This document shows positions 8,682 through 17,340 of a stretch of DNA of 64,000 bases, piece after piece. Each line of letters begins with the position of its first letter. The stretch's first letter is position 1. Origin of the DNA: Borborobacter arsenicus (GTDB lineage: Bacteria > Pseudomonadota > Alphaproteobacteria > Rhizobiales > Rhizobiaceae); assembly GCF_003934165.1 (NCBI RefSeq), contig NZ_RKST01000001.1, positions 186,001 through 250,000 of the forward strand, written 5' to 3'. Below the pieces are notes generated by a model. It made no database searches. It saw nothing but the letters and a program-made list of their open reading frames with translations, and was not told the DNA's origin. A program made the translations under genes and the position numbers.

Positions 8682-9803
8682 ATGGCACAAGACCCGCTCT
8701 TCAAACCACTCATACTCGGCGCGTTGGCACTCAAGCACCGCATCGTAATGGCGCCCTTAACCCGCATGCGGACCAAGCAGCCAGGCAACGTCCCGTACGC
8801 ACTTAATGCCGAGTATTACGGCCAGCGTGCCAGCGACGGCGGACTGCAGATCACCGAAGCAACAGACATCAGTCCGCAGTCCCAGGGCTATCGCTGGGTG
8901 CCAGGTATTTACACGCCCGACCAAATCGCGGGCTGGAAAGAAGTCACCGAGGCCGTTCACGCCAAGGGCGGGTTCATCGTGAATCAAATCTGGCACGTCG
9001 GCCGCATCTCCCACTCGTCCCTGCAGCCCAATGGTGCGCTCCCAGGGGCCCCTTCGGCGATCGCTCCCCCCGGCGAACACTATGATGCAGACGGCAACAC
9101 CGTCCCCTTCGAAACACCACACGCCCTGACCCTCGACGGGATCGCGGCTATCAAGGGCGACTTCGTTCAGGCCGCCCGGAACGCCCGGCACGCAGGCTTT
9201 GACGGTGTCGAGATCCACGGCGCGAATGGCTACCTGCTCGACCAGTTCCTGAATGACGGCAGCAACAAGCGGACAGACATCTATGGCGGCTCGATCGAAA
9301 ACCGCTCTCGTTTCCTTCTCGAAGTCGCGGACGCAGTTGCAGCCGTAACCGGTGCGGGACGGGTCGGCGTCCGTCTTTCTCCGTGGAGCAATATTCAGGG
9401 TATGACGGATTCGGATGGTGTCAAACTCTGGGAATACGTCATCACCGAGCTGGGCAAGCGGGACCTGGCCTACCTCCATCTCATCGAACCGCGGGCCGAC
9501 TTCACGAATGACGAGAAGCCGCTGAACATGGATGCTCCCGATGTCGCGGCCCTCTTCAAGAAGGGTTTCGGCGGACCGATCATCTCGGCCGGCGGCTTTC
9601 AGCCGGATACGGCACGCGCGGCCATTTCGACCGGAAACTCAGACGCTATCGCGTTCGGTCGTCCCTTCATCGCGAACCCGGACCTGCCCGAGCGCATTCG
9701 ACGCAACGTGCCGCTCAACAAGCACGTGCGAGTTACATTCTACGGCGGTGCGGAGGAAGGCTATACCGACTATCCGTTCCTAGAGCAGGCAGCAGCAGAG
9801 TAA
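8682..9803 (+). CDS. Alkene reductase, Old Yellow Enzyme family (NemA-like)
   Basis: FMN enzyme using NAD(P)H to reduce activated C=C bonds, nitrate esters or maleimides. 373 residues from ATG 8682, which is preceded by AGAGG; a TTG at 8661 is less likely. The N-terminal FMN region IVMAPLTRMRTKQPGNVPYA, the paired His/Asn in EIHGANGYLLDQFLND, and the barrel-end phosphate site AIAFGRPFIANPDLPER identify a class I OYE of the NemA/GTN-reductase type. Single gene divergent from its LysR regulator. A second, YqjM-type OYE is encoded at 42866-43996. Confidence 0.93.
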   Translation: MAQDPLFKPLILGALALKHRIVMAPLTRMRTKQPGNVPYALNAEYYGQRASDGGLQITEATDISPQSQGYRWVPGIYTPDQIAGWKEVTEAVHAKGGFIVNQIWHVGRISHSSLQPNGALPGAPSAIAPPGEHYDADGNTVPFETPHALTLDGIAAIKGDFVQAARNARHAGFDGVEIHGANGYLLDQFLNDGSNKRTDIYGGSIENRSRFLLEVADAVAAVTGAGRVGVRLSPWSNIQGMTDSDGVKLWEYVITELGKRDLAYLHLIEPRADFTNDEKPLNMDAPDVAALFKKGFGGPIISAGGFQPDTARAAISTGNSDAIAFGRPFIANPDLPERIRRNVPLNKHVRVTFYGGAEEGYTDYPFLEQAAAE

Positions 9804-9830
9804 CGGTGCGAACGAGGAGCGCGGGACATC

Positions 9831-10020
9831 GCTACCGACAAACGGCTGTGGATCGGATACGGGCTCCTGCTCTTCACTGTACGTGGCGGGGCCTTGAACT
9901 AACCCGCCATGAAGATGCTCATCCAGCGGTGGCCGCCGCTCTTCGCGGCCTCGCTGGCACCGCGATCGTACTTGTCGGCATCGTCTTCTCACACCCGCAG
10001 ATCAGATTGCGGGAAATGCC
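9831..10020 (+). pseudogene. 5' remnant of an EamA/DMT-family transporter
   Basis: The first frame reads DKRLWIGYGLLLFTV, then a stop codon, then PAMKMLIQRWPPLFAA; a frameshift continues as LRGLAGTAIVLVGIVFSH. Together these match the first two helices of EamA permeases (W-G-x-N-F-P-A-M-K-x-L-I-Q-R-W-P-P-L-F). The remainder is missing. A nonsense codon, an indel and a truncation show decay. Confidence 0.6.
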
Positions 10021-10107
10021 ACTTGGCCAAACAATAGAGGCCTCACCGGAAAGATATTCCTGTACAATCTGGCGTTTGAATTCGTGCTGTGATTGCGTTG
10101 TCGCTTA

Positions 10108-10354
10108 CGTATCAACGTATCAACTTTCCGGACAACAAGACAATGCGTATTAATCACGAAGCCATTTATATGAGGCACTGTTCGTCCAAAGCCGAGGAGC
10201 GCTACGCCGTAAACTAACGGTCTGCTTGCGAACAAGGCGTGTGTTACCGGTCACGAGTGCGCGCGTGGGTAGCCGCGGCAAGGGTTTTGTCTCGCCCGAG
10301 ATCATGATCAGCCAGTGCCTTGCCGAAGCAGCTGATCGGGCGGTGCCAGGTGCA
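10108..10354 (+). mobile_element. IS30-family transposase fragment
   Basis: MRINHEAIY, then after a one-base shift EALFVQSRGALRRKLTVCLR and PEIMISQCLAEAADRAVPG, match the conserved middle of IS30 transposases (HETIY, RGALRRELTACLRTGR, MISERPAEVxDRAVPGHWEGDL). The similarity ends exactly before the catalytic domain, where the duplicated dehydrogenase 3' region begins (10363). No inverted repeats were seen; it is a scar. Confidence 0.75.
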
Positions 10355-10407
10355 GCCCGCCCTACCAAATCAACAAGCCTTGGGTCGCGAGGATCACACC
10401 GCTCAGC

Positions 10408-11397
10408 CTATCTGATTCCGGCCCGATTGACGCCCCTCACTGCGGGGTTCACGACATTTGCCGGCCAAACGCCTTCTAGGACGCGTCTCACCTGGGATGG
10501 AGCGCCTGACTGCAAATCGCGCTTGGATTCCTCACTGTACCAGGCGACGTGCGGCGTCAGTACCACGTTGTCGCGCCCATACAGCGGATGCGCCTGCGGC
10601 AACGGCTCGGGATCGGTTGTGTCGAGCGCGCAGCCAGCAATGGCTCCGTGGTCGAGCGCCCGCACGAGCGCCATGGTATCGACGATCGGCCCGCGCGAGA
10701 CGTTGAGCAGGAACGCGGATGGCTTCATGCGCGCGAAGGCGTCGTCGCCGATCAAGCCACGTGTTCCCGCTGTCAGCGGGACATGCACAGAAATCACGTC
10801 GGATTGCTCGAGGAGTTCGTCGAGGTGACATTTCTCCGCTTGACCAGAGGCATCATTGTCGACAAACGGATCGAAGAAGACCACCCGCATGTCGAACGCC
10901 GTCGCACGCTTGGCGACAAGACGCGCGATATTGCCAAAACCGACCAGTCCGAGCGTCTTGCCCGCCAGCCGCAGGACAGGGGCTCCCGCCATGCCGTTCC
11001 AACCGGCAGCCCGGACCTGGCGGTCATAAAGAGGGACTTTGCGAACGGCCGCGAGCATCAGGCCAACGGCATGTTCGGCGACCTCCTCCAGGCAGTAGGC
11101 AGGGTTGTTGGTGACGATGATCCCCGCGCGCGTGGCCGCCTCGAGATCGATCGTGTCGACGCCGATGCCATAGCGTGCGATGATCTTGCAGCGTGGCATG
11201 GCTGCCATCGTTTCAGAAGTGATTGGGCCGGCAAGGAGGTTGATCAGGCCATCGCAATCGGCGGCGTCATTGAGAAACGCTTCGGGGATCGCCGTATCCA
11301 GGACGACGAGTTCGGCCAGATCGCTCAGAATACCTCGCTCGACGTCGTTTCCCGCACCTATGTGATCGGTGATGACGACTTTCGCCTTGCTGGTCAT
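10408..11397 (-). CDS. D-isomer-specific 2-hydroxyacid dehydrogenase
   Basis: NAD-dependent oxidoreductase of 329 residues interconverting a 2-hydroxyacid and a 2-ketoacid. The Rossmann motif is GLVGFGNIARLVAKRA around residue 150. The catalytic triad is seen as Arg in NVSRGPIVD, Glu in DTTDPEPLP, and His in LTPHVAWYSEES. The C-terminus (AWYSEES, VRRVLEG) resembles the CtBP-like bacterial subgroup rather than PdxB or SerA. Last gene of the minus-strand block, 180 bases beyond the OsmC gene with a strong hairpin between, so it may be transcribed separately. A partial duplicate is at 6997-7309. Confidence 0.9.
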   Translation of the reverse strand: MTSKAKVVITDHIGAGNDVERGILSDLAELVVLDTAIPEAFLNDAADCDGLINLLAGPITSETMAAMPRCKIIARYGIGVDTIDLEAATRAGIIVTNNPAYCLEEVAEHAVGLMLAAVRKVPLYDRQVRAAGWNGMAGAPVLRLAGKTLGLVGFGNIARLVAKRATAFDMRVVFFDPFVDNDASGQAEKCHLDELLEQSDVISVHVPLTAGTRGLIGDDAFARMKPSAFLLNVSRGPIVDTMALVRALDHGAIAGCALDTTDPEPLPQAHPLYGRDNVVLTPHVAWYSEESKRDLQSGAPSQVRRVLEGVWPANVVNPAVRGVNRAGIR

Positions 11398-11480
11398 GAT
11401 CGCTCCCCCTTATGAATACAGATGATTTAGACCGTCCTGCGTCTTATAGGACGCACAAAGGACGATCTAAAACTTTGATT

Positions 11481-11513
11481 GAGCATCGGATCGAACTTTT
11501 CGATCCGATGCTC
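11481..11513. terminator. Strong hairpin (terminator or rhizobial palindromic repeat)
   Basis: Perfect 15-bp stem GAGCATCGGATCGAA with a 3-base loop, followed by TCTAG. It lies between the OsmC and hydroxyacid-dehydrogenase genes. The GAGCATCGGATCG...GATGCTC form resembles small palindromic repeats scattered in rhizobial intergenic DNA. Confidence 0.6.
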
Positions 11514-11577
11514 TAGTGGAAACCGGAGACACCTTGCGCCGGACGCAAAACCGGCGGCAATGCCACTGGCGTCGCGC

Positions 11578-12147
11578 TCATTTTACTCCGACCGCATCGG
11601 TAACAGGCCGTACCACTGTCATCTTGCCGCTGACGGGGATGCCGTGCACGACCGTCATGGCATTCGGGCTGAATGCGAAAGCCTTTTCGGCAATCTTGTC
11701 CAGCGTGGCTTGCGGGGCATTCGCCGTCACGTTGATTTCATACGAAAGACCGCCCATCTTGATCTCTGCATCCGGGCGCAGGTTGAGAAAACCTGCAAGG
11801 TCCAGATTGCCGCTCATACGAACCGAGAGCTTCTCAAGCGCAACGCCTTCGATCGCGGCATTCACCACAAAACCGACCATGATGCAGGCCCCTACCCCCG
11901 ACATGAGGTATTCCTGGGGGGTCGGGCCGGTGCTGCTGCCCAAAAGCTGCGGCGGTTCATCGATCGTCCAGGTGAAATTGCGCTCGATTTTGTCAGTACC
12001 GACACTCATTGGCAGCGTCTTGGCGATCATTTTGACACCGCCCTGCCAATCGAGTTCGACGCCATAGCGCGCGATTCCCGCTTCGGGCAGCGCAGTGATC
12101 GCTTGTTTGGCGCTATTGAGGCCGTCCAGATTGATACCGTTTAGCAT
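11578..12147 (-). CDS. OsmC-family protein with only one cysteine
   Basis: 189 residues, start ATG 12147 with AGGAG nine bases upstream. The core resembles OsmC/Ohr folds: PTPQEYLMSGVGACIMVGFV carries the first (peroxidatic-type) Cys at residue 88, followed by the long helix and a beta region SYEINVTANAPQATLDKIAE. Canonical OsmC proteins have a second Cys in the next helix (C-P-V); here the sequence is FAFSPNAMTV and no other Cys exists in the protein. A classic two-Cys peroxidase cycle is therefore unlikely. It lies 86 bases after the aldehyde dehydrogenase in the same operon, with a 7-bp-stem hairpin at 12186-12202 between them. Confidence 0.88.
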   Translation of the reverse strand: MLNGINLDGLNSAKQAITALPEAGIARYGVELDWQGGVKMIAKTLPMSVGTDKIERNFTWTIDEPPQLLGSSTGPTPQEYLMSGVGACIMVGFVVNAAIEGVALEKLSVRMSGNLDLAGFLNLRPDAEIKMGGLSYEINVTANAPQATLDKIAEKAFAFSPNAMTVVHGIPVSGKMTVVRPVTDAVGVK

Positions 12148-12233
12148 GATTTTAGCTCCTTGTTGAAACGAGTTCCAAGCCCGTCTCGGCGTCGAACGCC
12201 GAAACCGTTCCCGGATGACTGCATGGCGGAAAA

Positions 12234-13661
12234 TTAGGCGGCTTCGTAGCCGACCACCCCCTTGATCTCGAGAAAGTCGTTCAGGCCGTACTCGGCGTAT
12301 TCGCGACCATTCCCGGACATCTTGTAGCCGCCAAAGGGCGCACTCGCATCCCATGCGGGACTGTTGAGATAGACGTTGCCGGCCCGAATGCGCGCTGCCA
12401 CTTTGCGGGCGGCATCGAGATCCCGGCCATGTACATAGCCGGCTAGGCCATATTCGGTATCGTTGGCGAGTTCGATTGCGTGGTCGACGCTGTCGTAAGC
12501 AACGATGGAAAGCACAGGACCGAACACTTCCTGGCGAAACAGCGTCATGTCGGACGTCACGTCGCTGAACACGGTTGGCCGTACGAAATAACCCCGGTTG
12601 ACTCCTTCCGGCAGTCCGGTGCCTCCGAGCACCAGCTTCGCCTTCTCGTCGATGCCGCTCTGAATGAGGTCCTGGATGCGACTGTGCTGGGCCTCGCTGA
12701 TGACAGGCCCGAGAACCGTCCCCACGTCGTCGGGCATTCCCACCTTCTGCTTCTCGGCAATTGCACGGGCAACTTCCTCCGCGCGGGAAAGCCGCAACCG
12801 CTCGACCAGGAGGCGCGTCGGCGCATTGCAGGACTGACCCGCGTTGAGATAGCACCCGGTTACAGCATCACCGACGGCCTTGTCGAAATCAGCATCTGGC
12901 AGCACGATGAATGGCGATTTCCCACCCAATTCTTGGTGGACACGCTTGACTGTATCGGCCGCTGCCTTGGCTACTGCAATGCCTCCGCGCGTGGAGCCGG
13001 TAAACGAAACCATGTCCACGTCGGGATGTGAGGACAGATGTGCCCCGCAATTCGGGCCGTCTCCGTTGAGAAGATTGAAAACACCAGCCGGAATGCCGGC
13101 CTCTTCCATCACTTCCGCGAAAATCAGAGCATTGAGAGGCGACAATTCGCTCGGCTTCAAAACCATGGTGCATCCCGCAGCCAGCGCCGGCGCAACCTTG
13201 CAGGTGATCTGGTTCATTGGCCAGTTCCACGGTGTTATCAGTGCGCAGACACCGATCGGCTCGCGCCAGACCATGGTGCTGCCCTTTGCTTCCGCGAAGG
13301 GGAACGTACGCAAGACCTCAATCATTTTGGTGAGGTGGGCGGCGCCGATGCCGGCCTGCGCCCCGTAAGCCAGTTCGCGAGGGAAGCCGCATTCATCCAT
13401 CATTGCCTTGGCGATGTCGTCGCGCCGCCGCTCATAGGCCACCAGCACGCGCGACAGAAGATCGATACGATCGTCGCGCGTCGTCTGTGAAAAGCTTGCG
13501 AAGGCTTTACGGGCAGCTGAGACAGCCTTCACGACATCGGCCGCGCCTGCCATCGCGACAGTCGCGAACTCTTCGCCCGTGGCGGGATTGACAATGGCTT
13601 TCTTCGCCGAGCTTTCGGGCGCTATCCACTTTCCGTCGATGAAGAATTGATGTGTTCTCAT
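12234..13661 (-). CDS. NAD(P)-dependent aldehyde dehydrogenase
   Basis: Full-length ALDH of 475 residues that oxidises an aldehyde to a carboxylate. The N-terminus FFIDGKWIAPESSAKKAIVN is typical. The general-base Glu is in HQELGGKSPFIVLPDAD and the nucleophilic Cys in LNAGQSCNAPTRLLVE. The cofactor site TPWNWPMNQITCKVAPALA is present. Substrate is not predictable; the subgroup resembles betaine/lactaldehyde-type enzymes. It lies 37 bases after the Fe-S oxidoreductase. In context it would oxidise the aldehyde made by the upstream GMC alcohol dehydrogenase. Confidence 0.93.
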   Translation of the reverse strand: MRTHQFFIDGKWIAPESSAKKAIVNPATGEEFATVAMAGAADVVKAVSAARKAFASFSQTTRDDRIDLLSRVLVAYERRRDDIAKAMMDECGFPRELAYGAQAGIGAAHLTKMIEVLRTFPFAEAKGSTMVWREPIGVCALITPWNWPMNQITCKVAPALAAGCTMVLKPSELSPLNALIFAEVMEEAGIPAGVFNLLNGDGPNCGAHLSSHPDVDMVSFTGSTRGGIAVAKAAADTVKRVHQELGGKSPFIVLPDADFDKAVGDAVTGCYLNAGQSCNAPTRLLVERLRLSRAEEVARAIAEKQKVGMPDDVGTVLGPVISEAQHSRIQDLIQSGIDEKAKLVLGGTGLPEGVNRGYFVRPTVFSDVTSDMTLFRQEVFGPVLSIVAYDSVDHAIELANDTEYGLAGYVHGRDLDAARKVAARIRAGNVYLNSPAWDASAPFGGYKMSGNGREYAEYGLNDFLEIKGVVGYEAA

Positions 13662-13698
13662 ATGTGAGCCCTCTCTATGGGATGCATGCGCGCCGAGG

Positions 13699-15627
13699 TC
13701 AGACCACCGCGAACAGATCGCTGATTTCCTTAACTTTTATCTTATCGGATGCGTTGATATTCTCGATCGCGGCGGTGTACATGACGATATCCTTGGGGCA
13801 GGCGACGACAAACAGAGAAATATCGCCGAGCGCAAGCGCCTCGCGGATACGGTTCTCACTTGGGCGTTCGAGTGTGCTTTCGTCTTCCATGAAGATGCGG
13901 CCGCCGCCCGCGCCGCAGCAGAAGCTTTTTTCCCGACACCGCGGCATGTCGTGCAGGTCGAAGCCGAGATCGCGAATGATGGCACGCGGCGCATCGTATC
14001 GACCATTGTAGCGGCCGAGATAGCAGGGGTCGTGATAAGTCACCCGCTGGCCGGTGCCGGTCGGTCGAAACCGAAGCCTGCCGTCACGCATCAGTTCGTG
14101 AAGAAGTTGAGTGTGGTGAACGACATCCTTCCTGAGCCCGAGGGCCGGATACTCGTTGACGAGGGTATTCAGCGTATGCGGATCAGTCGTGAAGATGCGC
14201 TGGGCGTCACACTCGTTGATAGCTGCAATGTTTTCTTCAGCAAGATCCTGGAAAAGACCCTCCTCCCCGATCCGACGCACATCATTGCCGCTGTTCTTCT
14301 CGCGGTCGTAGAGGATGCCAAAGCTGACGCCGGCCTGATGCAGGAGCTTTGCCACGTTGCGTGTCCGCTCGGCGACCAGCGGATGGAAGGATGCATAGTC
14401 TCCGACATACCAGAGATACTCGACCGGTTCGTCACGCGCGTCGGGCACTTGGAACGGCAGTTCCTTGGTCCAGGCCGGGCGTTGCCGCGCAGGCTTCTTG
14501 AAGGAATTGCCGTATTTCTGGAAATTGACGAGGGTCGCCTGCAAGAGAGGGGACATCTCGCCTTCGTCGACCAGCGCCCGGCGCATATCCACGATGCGGG
14601 GCACGTGCTCGATATGCAAAGGGCATTCCTGCATGCAGGCCATGCAAGTCGTGCAAGCCCATAGCGTCTCGGCGGAGATGACCCCGCCCGCAAGCGGGAT
14701 TGTCGCTGCGGCCGGCGTTCCAAGAGCGGTATCGACCAGATTATTACGCAGATCCATGATCAGCGTCTTGGGGCTCAGGGGCAGGCCAGCGGCATATGCC
14801 GGGCAAACCGACTGGCAGCGACCACACTCGGTGCAGGAGTATAGGTCGAGCATTCCCTTCCAAGGCAATTCTGTGATGCGCGTGGGCGGTGCAGGTTCAG
14901 CCCCGCTGGTGGGCAAGCGCCCGCGCGGCTCGCGGCTGCGCAGATACACGTTCGGGAAACCCACAACCATGTGGAAGTGCTTGGAACCCGGCAGATAGAC
15001 GAGAAAGCCGAGGATCGACGCGATATGCGCCCAATAGAACACCTGTTCGGCGATTTGCGCCGCCGAGACGCTCGGCATCAGGGGGGTCAGCCCCGTGGCC
15101 AACAGGCCCGCGACCGGCCGGTATGGGCTGTTTTGGCCGTCGGCGATGATATGGAACGCAAACTCCAATTCCATGGTCAGCACGATCAGGGAAATCATAC
15201 CGAGAATGACAAGGGCGTCTCGCTTGTTGGACCCTTTGAATCGGGCAGGCCGCAGCACCAGCCTGTTGTACAGTGCAAGACCTATTGCCGAGAGCATGAG
15301 GATGGCCGCCAGATCCTGGACCACCGCGATTGCGTCCCACCCCCGAAAATCCGGAAAGAACGCTTTCGAATAGGCTTGCAGAATACCGCTCAGAAGAATG
15401 ACGAACGCGACAAGGATCGCGGCGTGAATGATGCCGGATAAACGAAATCGTAAAAGCCGCCGGTGAAGTCCGATCTCGCGCAGCAGGAAGCCTGCGCGCC
15501 GAACAGGGACATCCTTACGAAGGCTCGGCCGTCCGGAGAGGAGCGGCCTCAGCCGTATACTCGCCCGCCAAGCGGCGGCGCCAGCCGCCAAAAGTGTGAC
15601 CAGTGCGAGACTTAATGCCGAGATCAC
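13699..15627 (-). CDS. Membrane Fe-S oxidoreductase, DgcB-like (probable ETF:quinone oxidoreductase)
   Basis: 642 residues. Five hydrophobic segments in residues 1-220, with histidines (IIHAAIL, YWAHIAS, SKHFHMV) as in NarI-like haem b domains, are followed by two 4Fe-4S motifs: CTECGRCQSVCP near residue 265 and CTTCMACMQECPLHIEHVP about 60 residues later. A C-terminal CCG domain follows (HDPCYLGRYNGRYD and SFCCGAGGGRIFMEDE). The first CCG repeat has lost its cysteines (TTDPHTLNTL). This architecture matches DgcB-type proteins that accept electrons from ETF and pass them to quinone. Start is GTG 15627, overlapping the etfA stop as GTGA. Confidence 0.88.
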   Translation of the reverse strand: MISALSLALVTLLAAGAAAWRASIRLRPLLSGRPSLRKDVPVRRAGFLLREIGLHRRLLRFRLSGIIHAAILVAFVILLSGILQAYSKAFFPDFRGWDAIAVVQDLAAILMLSAIGLALYNRLVLRPARFKGSNKRDALVILGMISLIVLTMELEFAFHIIADGQNSPYRPVAGLLATGLTPLMPSVSAAQIAEQVFYWAHIASILGFLVYLPGSKHFHMVVGFPNVYLRSREPRGRLPTSGAEPAPPTRITELPWKGMLDLYSCTECGRCQSVCPAYAAGLPLSPKTLIMDLRNNLVDTALGTPAAATIPLAGGVISAETLWACTTCMACMQECPLHIEHVPRIVDMRRALVDEGEMSPLLQATLVNFQKYGNSFKKPARQRPAWTKELPFQVPDARDEPVEYLWYVGDYASFHPLVAERTRNVAKLLHQAGVSFGILYDREKNSGNDVRRIGEEGLFQDLAEENIAAINECDAQRIFTTDPHTLNTLVNEYPALGLRKDVVHHTQLLHELMRDGRLRFRPTGTGQRVTYHDPCYLGRYNGRYDAPRAIIRDLGFDLHDMPRCREKSFCCGAGGGRIFMEDESTLERPSENRIREALALGDISLFVVACPKDIVMYTAAIENINASDKIKVKEISDLFAVV

Positions 15628-16577
15628 GCAATCGCTCCCTGAAGTTTCTCGGTAAGGAGCGGCAGGAATTCAAGCACGTCGCAGCGGGTGCCGAAATGAG
15701 CAGCATCGAAGATTGGCGCATTGGCGTCTGTGTTGACGGCAATGATCAGCCCGGCATCACGCATGCCCTCCAGATGCTCCGGTGCGCCGGACACGCCAAC
15801 GGCAAGATAGAGCTTCGGCTTGACCGTTTTACCGGATTTTCCGACCTGGCGGCTCTTTTCCACCCAGCCCTGGTCGACAACCGGCCGGCTGGCGACAAGT
15901 TCCGCGCCGAGCGCATCGGCCAACTCCTGGGCGAGGGCCACGCCGTCCTCGTCGCCGACGCCGCGCCCCACACAGACGAGCAGATCGGAGGCAGTGATGT
16001 CGACACCCGTATCGCTTGCGCTGCTTGTCGACTGGACCATTGTTCGAGCCGTGAACACAGGGGCGGCTGCCTGGACTATCTCTCCGGCGCCACGCGTTTC
16101 GGAAGCCTGAAACACCCCGGGATTGACGGCGGCGATCGCCGGCAGGTTGCACTCGACATCGGCTTCCAATTTACCGCCATAGATCTGGCATGTGGCGCGA
16201 AGCGTATCGTCGCCGAGGGCAAGCGCGACGCAGTAGGCCAATAGCGGCTGGCCCACGCGCGCCGCCACCGATGTGGAGATATCCAGTCCGACATAAGAGT
16301 TGGCGATCAGAACGATGCCAGGCTTGTCGCGCTCAATGGCTTCGCTTAGCGCTGCGAGGTGGCGTTCACCTGTGTAACCTTTCGCATCCCCGCTCACGAG
16401 CACTATACGGTCGGCGGCCCCAAGTTTGGCGGTATCGACGGCGCTGTCATCCTCCACTGCGAGAGCGGTGACGCGGCCGCTGGTTCCGGCAAGATCACGC
16501 GCACCCGACAGGAGGTCGAGCGAAGCCTGTGTCGGCTGGCCGGAGACGAGTTCGATATAGACCAGTATGTCAGCCAC
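15624..16577 (-). CDS. etfA: Electron transfer flavoprotein alpha subunit
   Basis: FAD-carrying subunit of ETF, 317 residues from GTG 16577. GGGAGG lies five to six bases before the GTG, and the GTG overlaps the etfB stop by eight bases, implying translational coupling; a longer frame to 16652 runs through etfB and is rejected. The C-terminal FAD domain shows LLVCVGRGVGDEDGVALAQE, SRPVVDQGWV, QVGKSGKTVKPKLYLAVGVS and INTDANAPIF-like AVNTDANAPIF. It relays electrons from a flavin dehydrogenase to the Fe-S membrane protein encoded immediately downstream. Confidence 0.94.
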   Translation of the reverse strand: MADILVYIELVSGQPTQASLDLLSGARDLAGTSGRVTALAVEDDSAVDTAKLGAADRIVLVSGDAKGYTGERHLAALSEAIERDKPGIVLIANSYVGLDISTSVAARVGQPLLAYCVALALGDDTLRATCQIYGGKLEADVECNLPAIAAVNPGVFQASETRGAGEIVQAAAPVFTARTMVQSTSSASDTGVDITASDLLVCVGRGVGDEDGVALAQELADALGAELVASRPVVDQGWVEKSRQVGKSGKTVKPKLYLAVGVSGAPEHLEGMRDAGLIIAVNTDANAPIFDAAHFGTRCDVLEFLPLLTEKLQGAIA

Positions 16578-17340
16578 GGCCGCCTCCCACGATGCCGCGC
16601 TGTCTGAAAATTTCAACGATCTGGTCGACGGCAGTGACCGGATCGTCGTCAAGGAAGGAGATCGCCGTCGTCTTGTGCGGGGAATGCAGCGTCACCAGTT
16701 TGCCCGGCTCGTCGGCAAGTTCAGCGGCAACATCGAGCTTTTCGATGGACGCGGACTGCACAGCCTGGCGCAGCTTGCTCCCCGAAACATAGCGCGGCGG
16801 ACGTCGTGCTGCCTGAACCCCGACGACGGCAGGAAGCGTGACCGAAATTTGGGCACTGCGACCGCCACCAAATTCCTGGGCGACGATGGGCGCATCCGCG
16901 GAACAATCGATGCCGACCGCGCCGCCGAGCAGCGGCCAGGCGAGTTCGGCAGCCGTAAAGGGAGCCAACTGCCCAAAAATGTCGCCCGGCGCCTGAACCC
17001 CGGTCACAACCAGATCGGCCCCCAGCTTGCGCGCAGCTTCCGCCATCAACGGCGCCACCATCCGTGCGGACGCATCGAGCGGAACCTCTTTGATCAGCTT
17101 GACGGCCCGGTCGGCGCCTCGGGCGACCGCGGTCTGGAGAACGCGGTCGCCCGCGCTTTCGAGGGCCAGTGCGATGACTGTGGCCCCGGCTTCTTCCTTG
17201 GCGAGCACGGCTTCTTCCAGCGCATGATCGTCAAATTCATTGAGCCTGAGCGGCGCCTCGTCCCAATCGAGCACACCATCGGCGAGCGTCAGTTCTTCGG
17301 CGCTGTCCGGGACCGTTTGAAGAATAACGACAATGTTCAC
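16570..17340 (-). CDS. etfB: Electron transfer flavoprotein beta subunit
   Basis: 256 residues. The N-terminus MNIVVILQTVPDSAEELTLA and LNEFDDHALEEAVLAKEEAG are typical of EtfB, and the DLVVTGVQAPGDIFGQLAPF segment corresponds to the AMP/partner-binding region. Start is GTG 17340, which overlaps the stop of the small subunit as GTGA. Its position directly behind a GMC dehydrogenase and its small subunit suggests that ETF is the electron acceptor of that enzyme. Whether it bifurcates electrons cannot be judged from this reading; the DgcB-like partner argues for a non-bifurcating role. Confidence 0.94.
   Translation of the reverse strand: MNIVVILQTVPDSAEELTLADGVLDWDEAPLRLNEFDDHALEEAVLAKEEAGATVIALALESAGDRVLQTAVARGADRAVKLIKEVPLDASARMVAPLMAEAARKLGADLVVTGVQAPGDIFGQLAPFTAAELAWPLLGGAVGIDCSADAPIVAQEFGGGRSAQISVTLPAVVGVQAARRPPRYVSGSKLRQAVQSASIEKLDVAAELADEPGKLVTLHSPHKTTAISFLDDDPVTAVDQIVEIFRQRGIVGGGRG

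Noticed and set aside
10226-10828. 200-codon plus-strand ORF as a single gene
   Set aside because: Its first ~45 codons are IS30 transposase remnant and the rest is antisense of the hydroxyacid dehydrogenase.
12148-12855. Upstream extension of the OsmC reading frame (to 12855)
   Set aside because: The extra codons overlap the aldehyde dehydrogenase in another frame and are Arg/Ser-rich shadow sequence; the OsmC ATG at 12147 has a good ribosome site.
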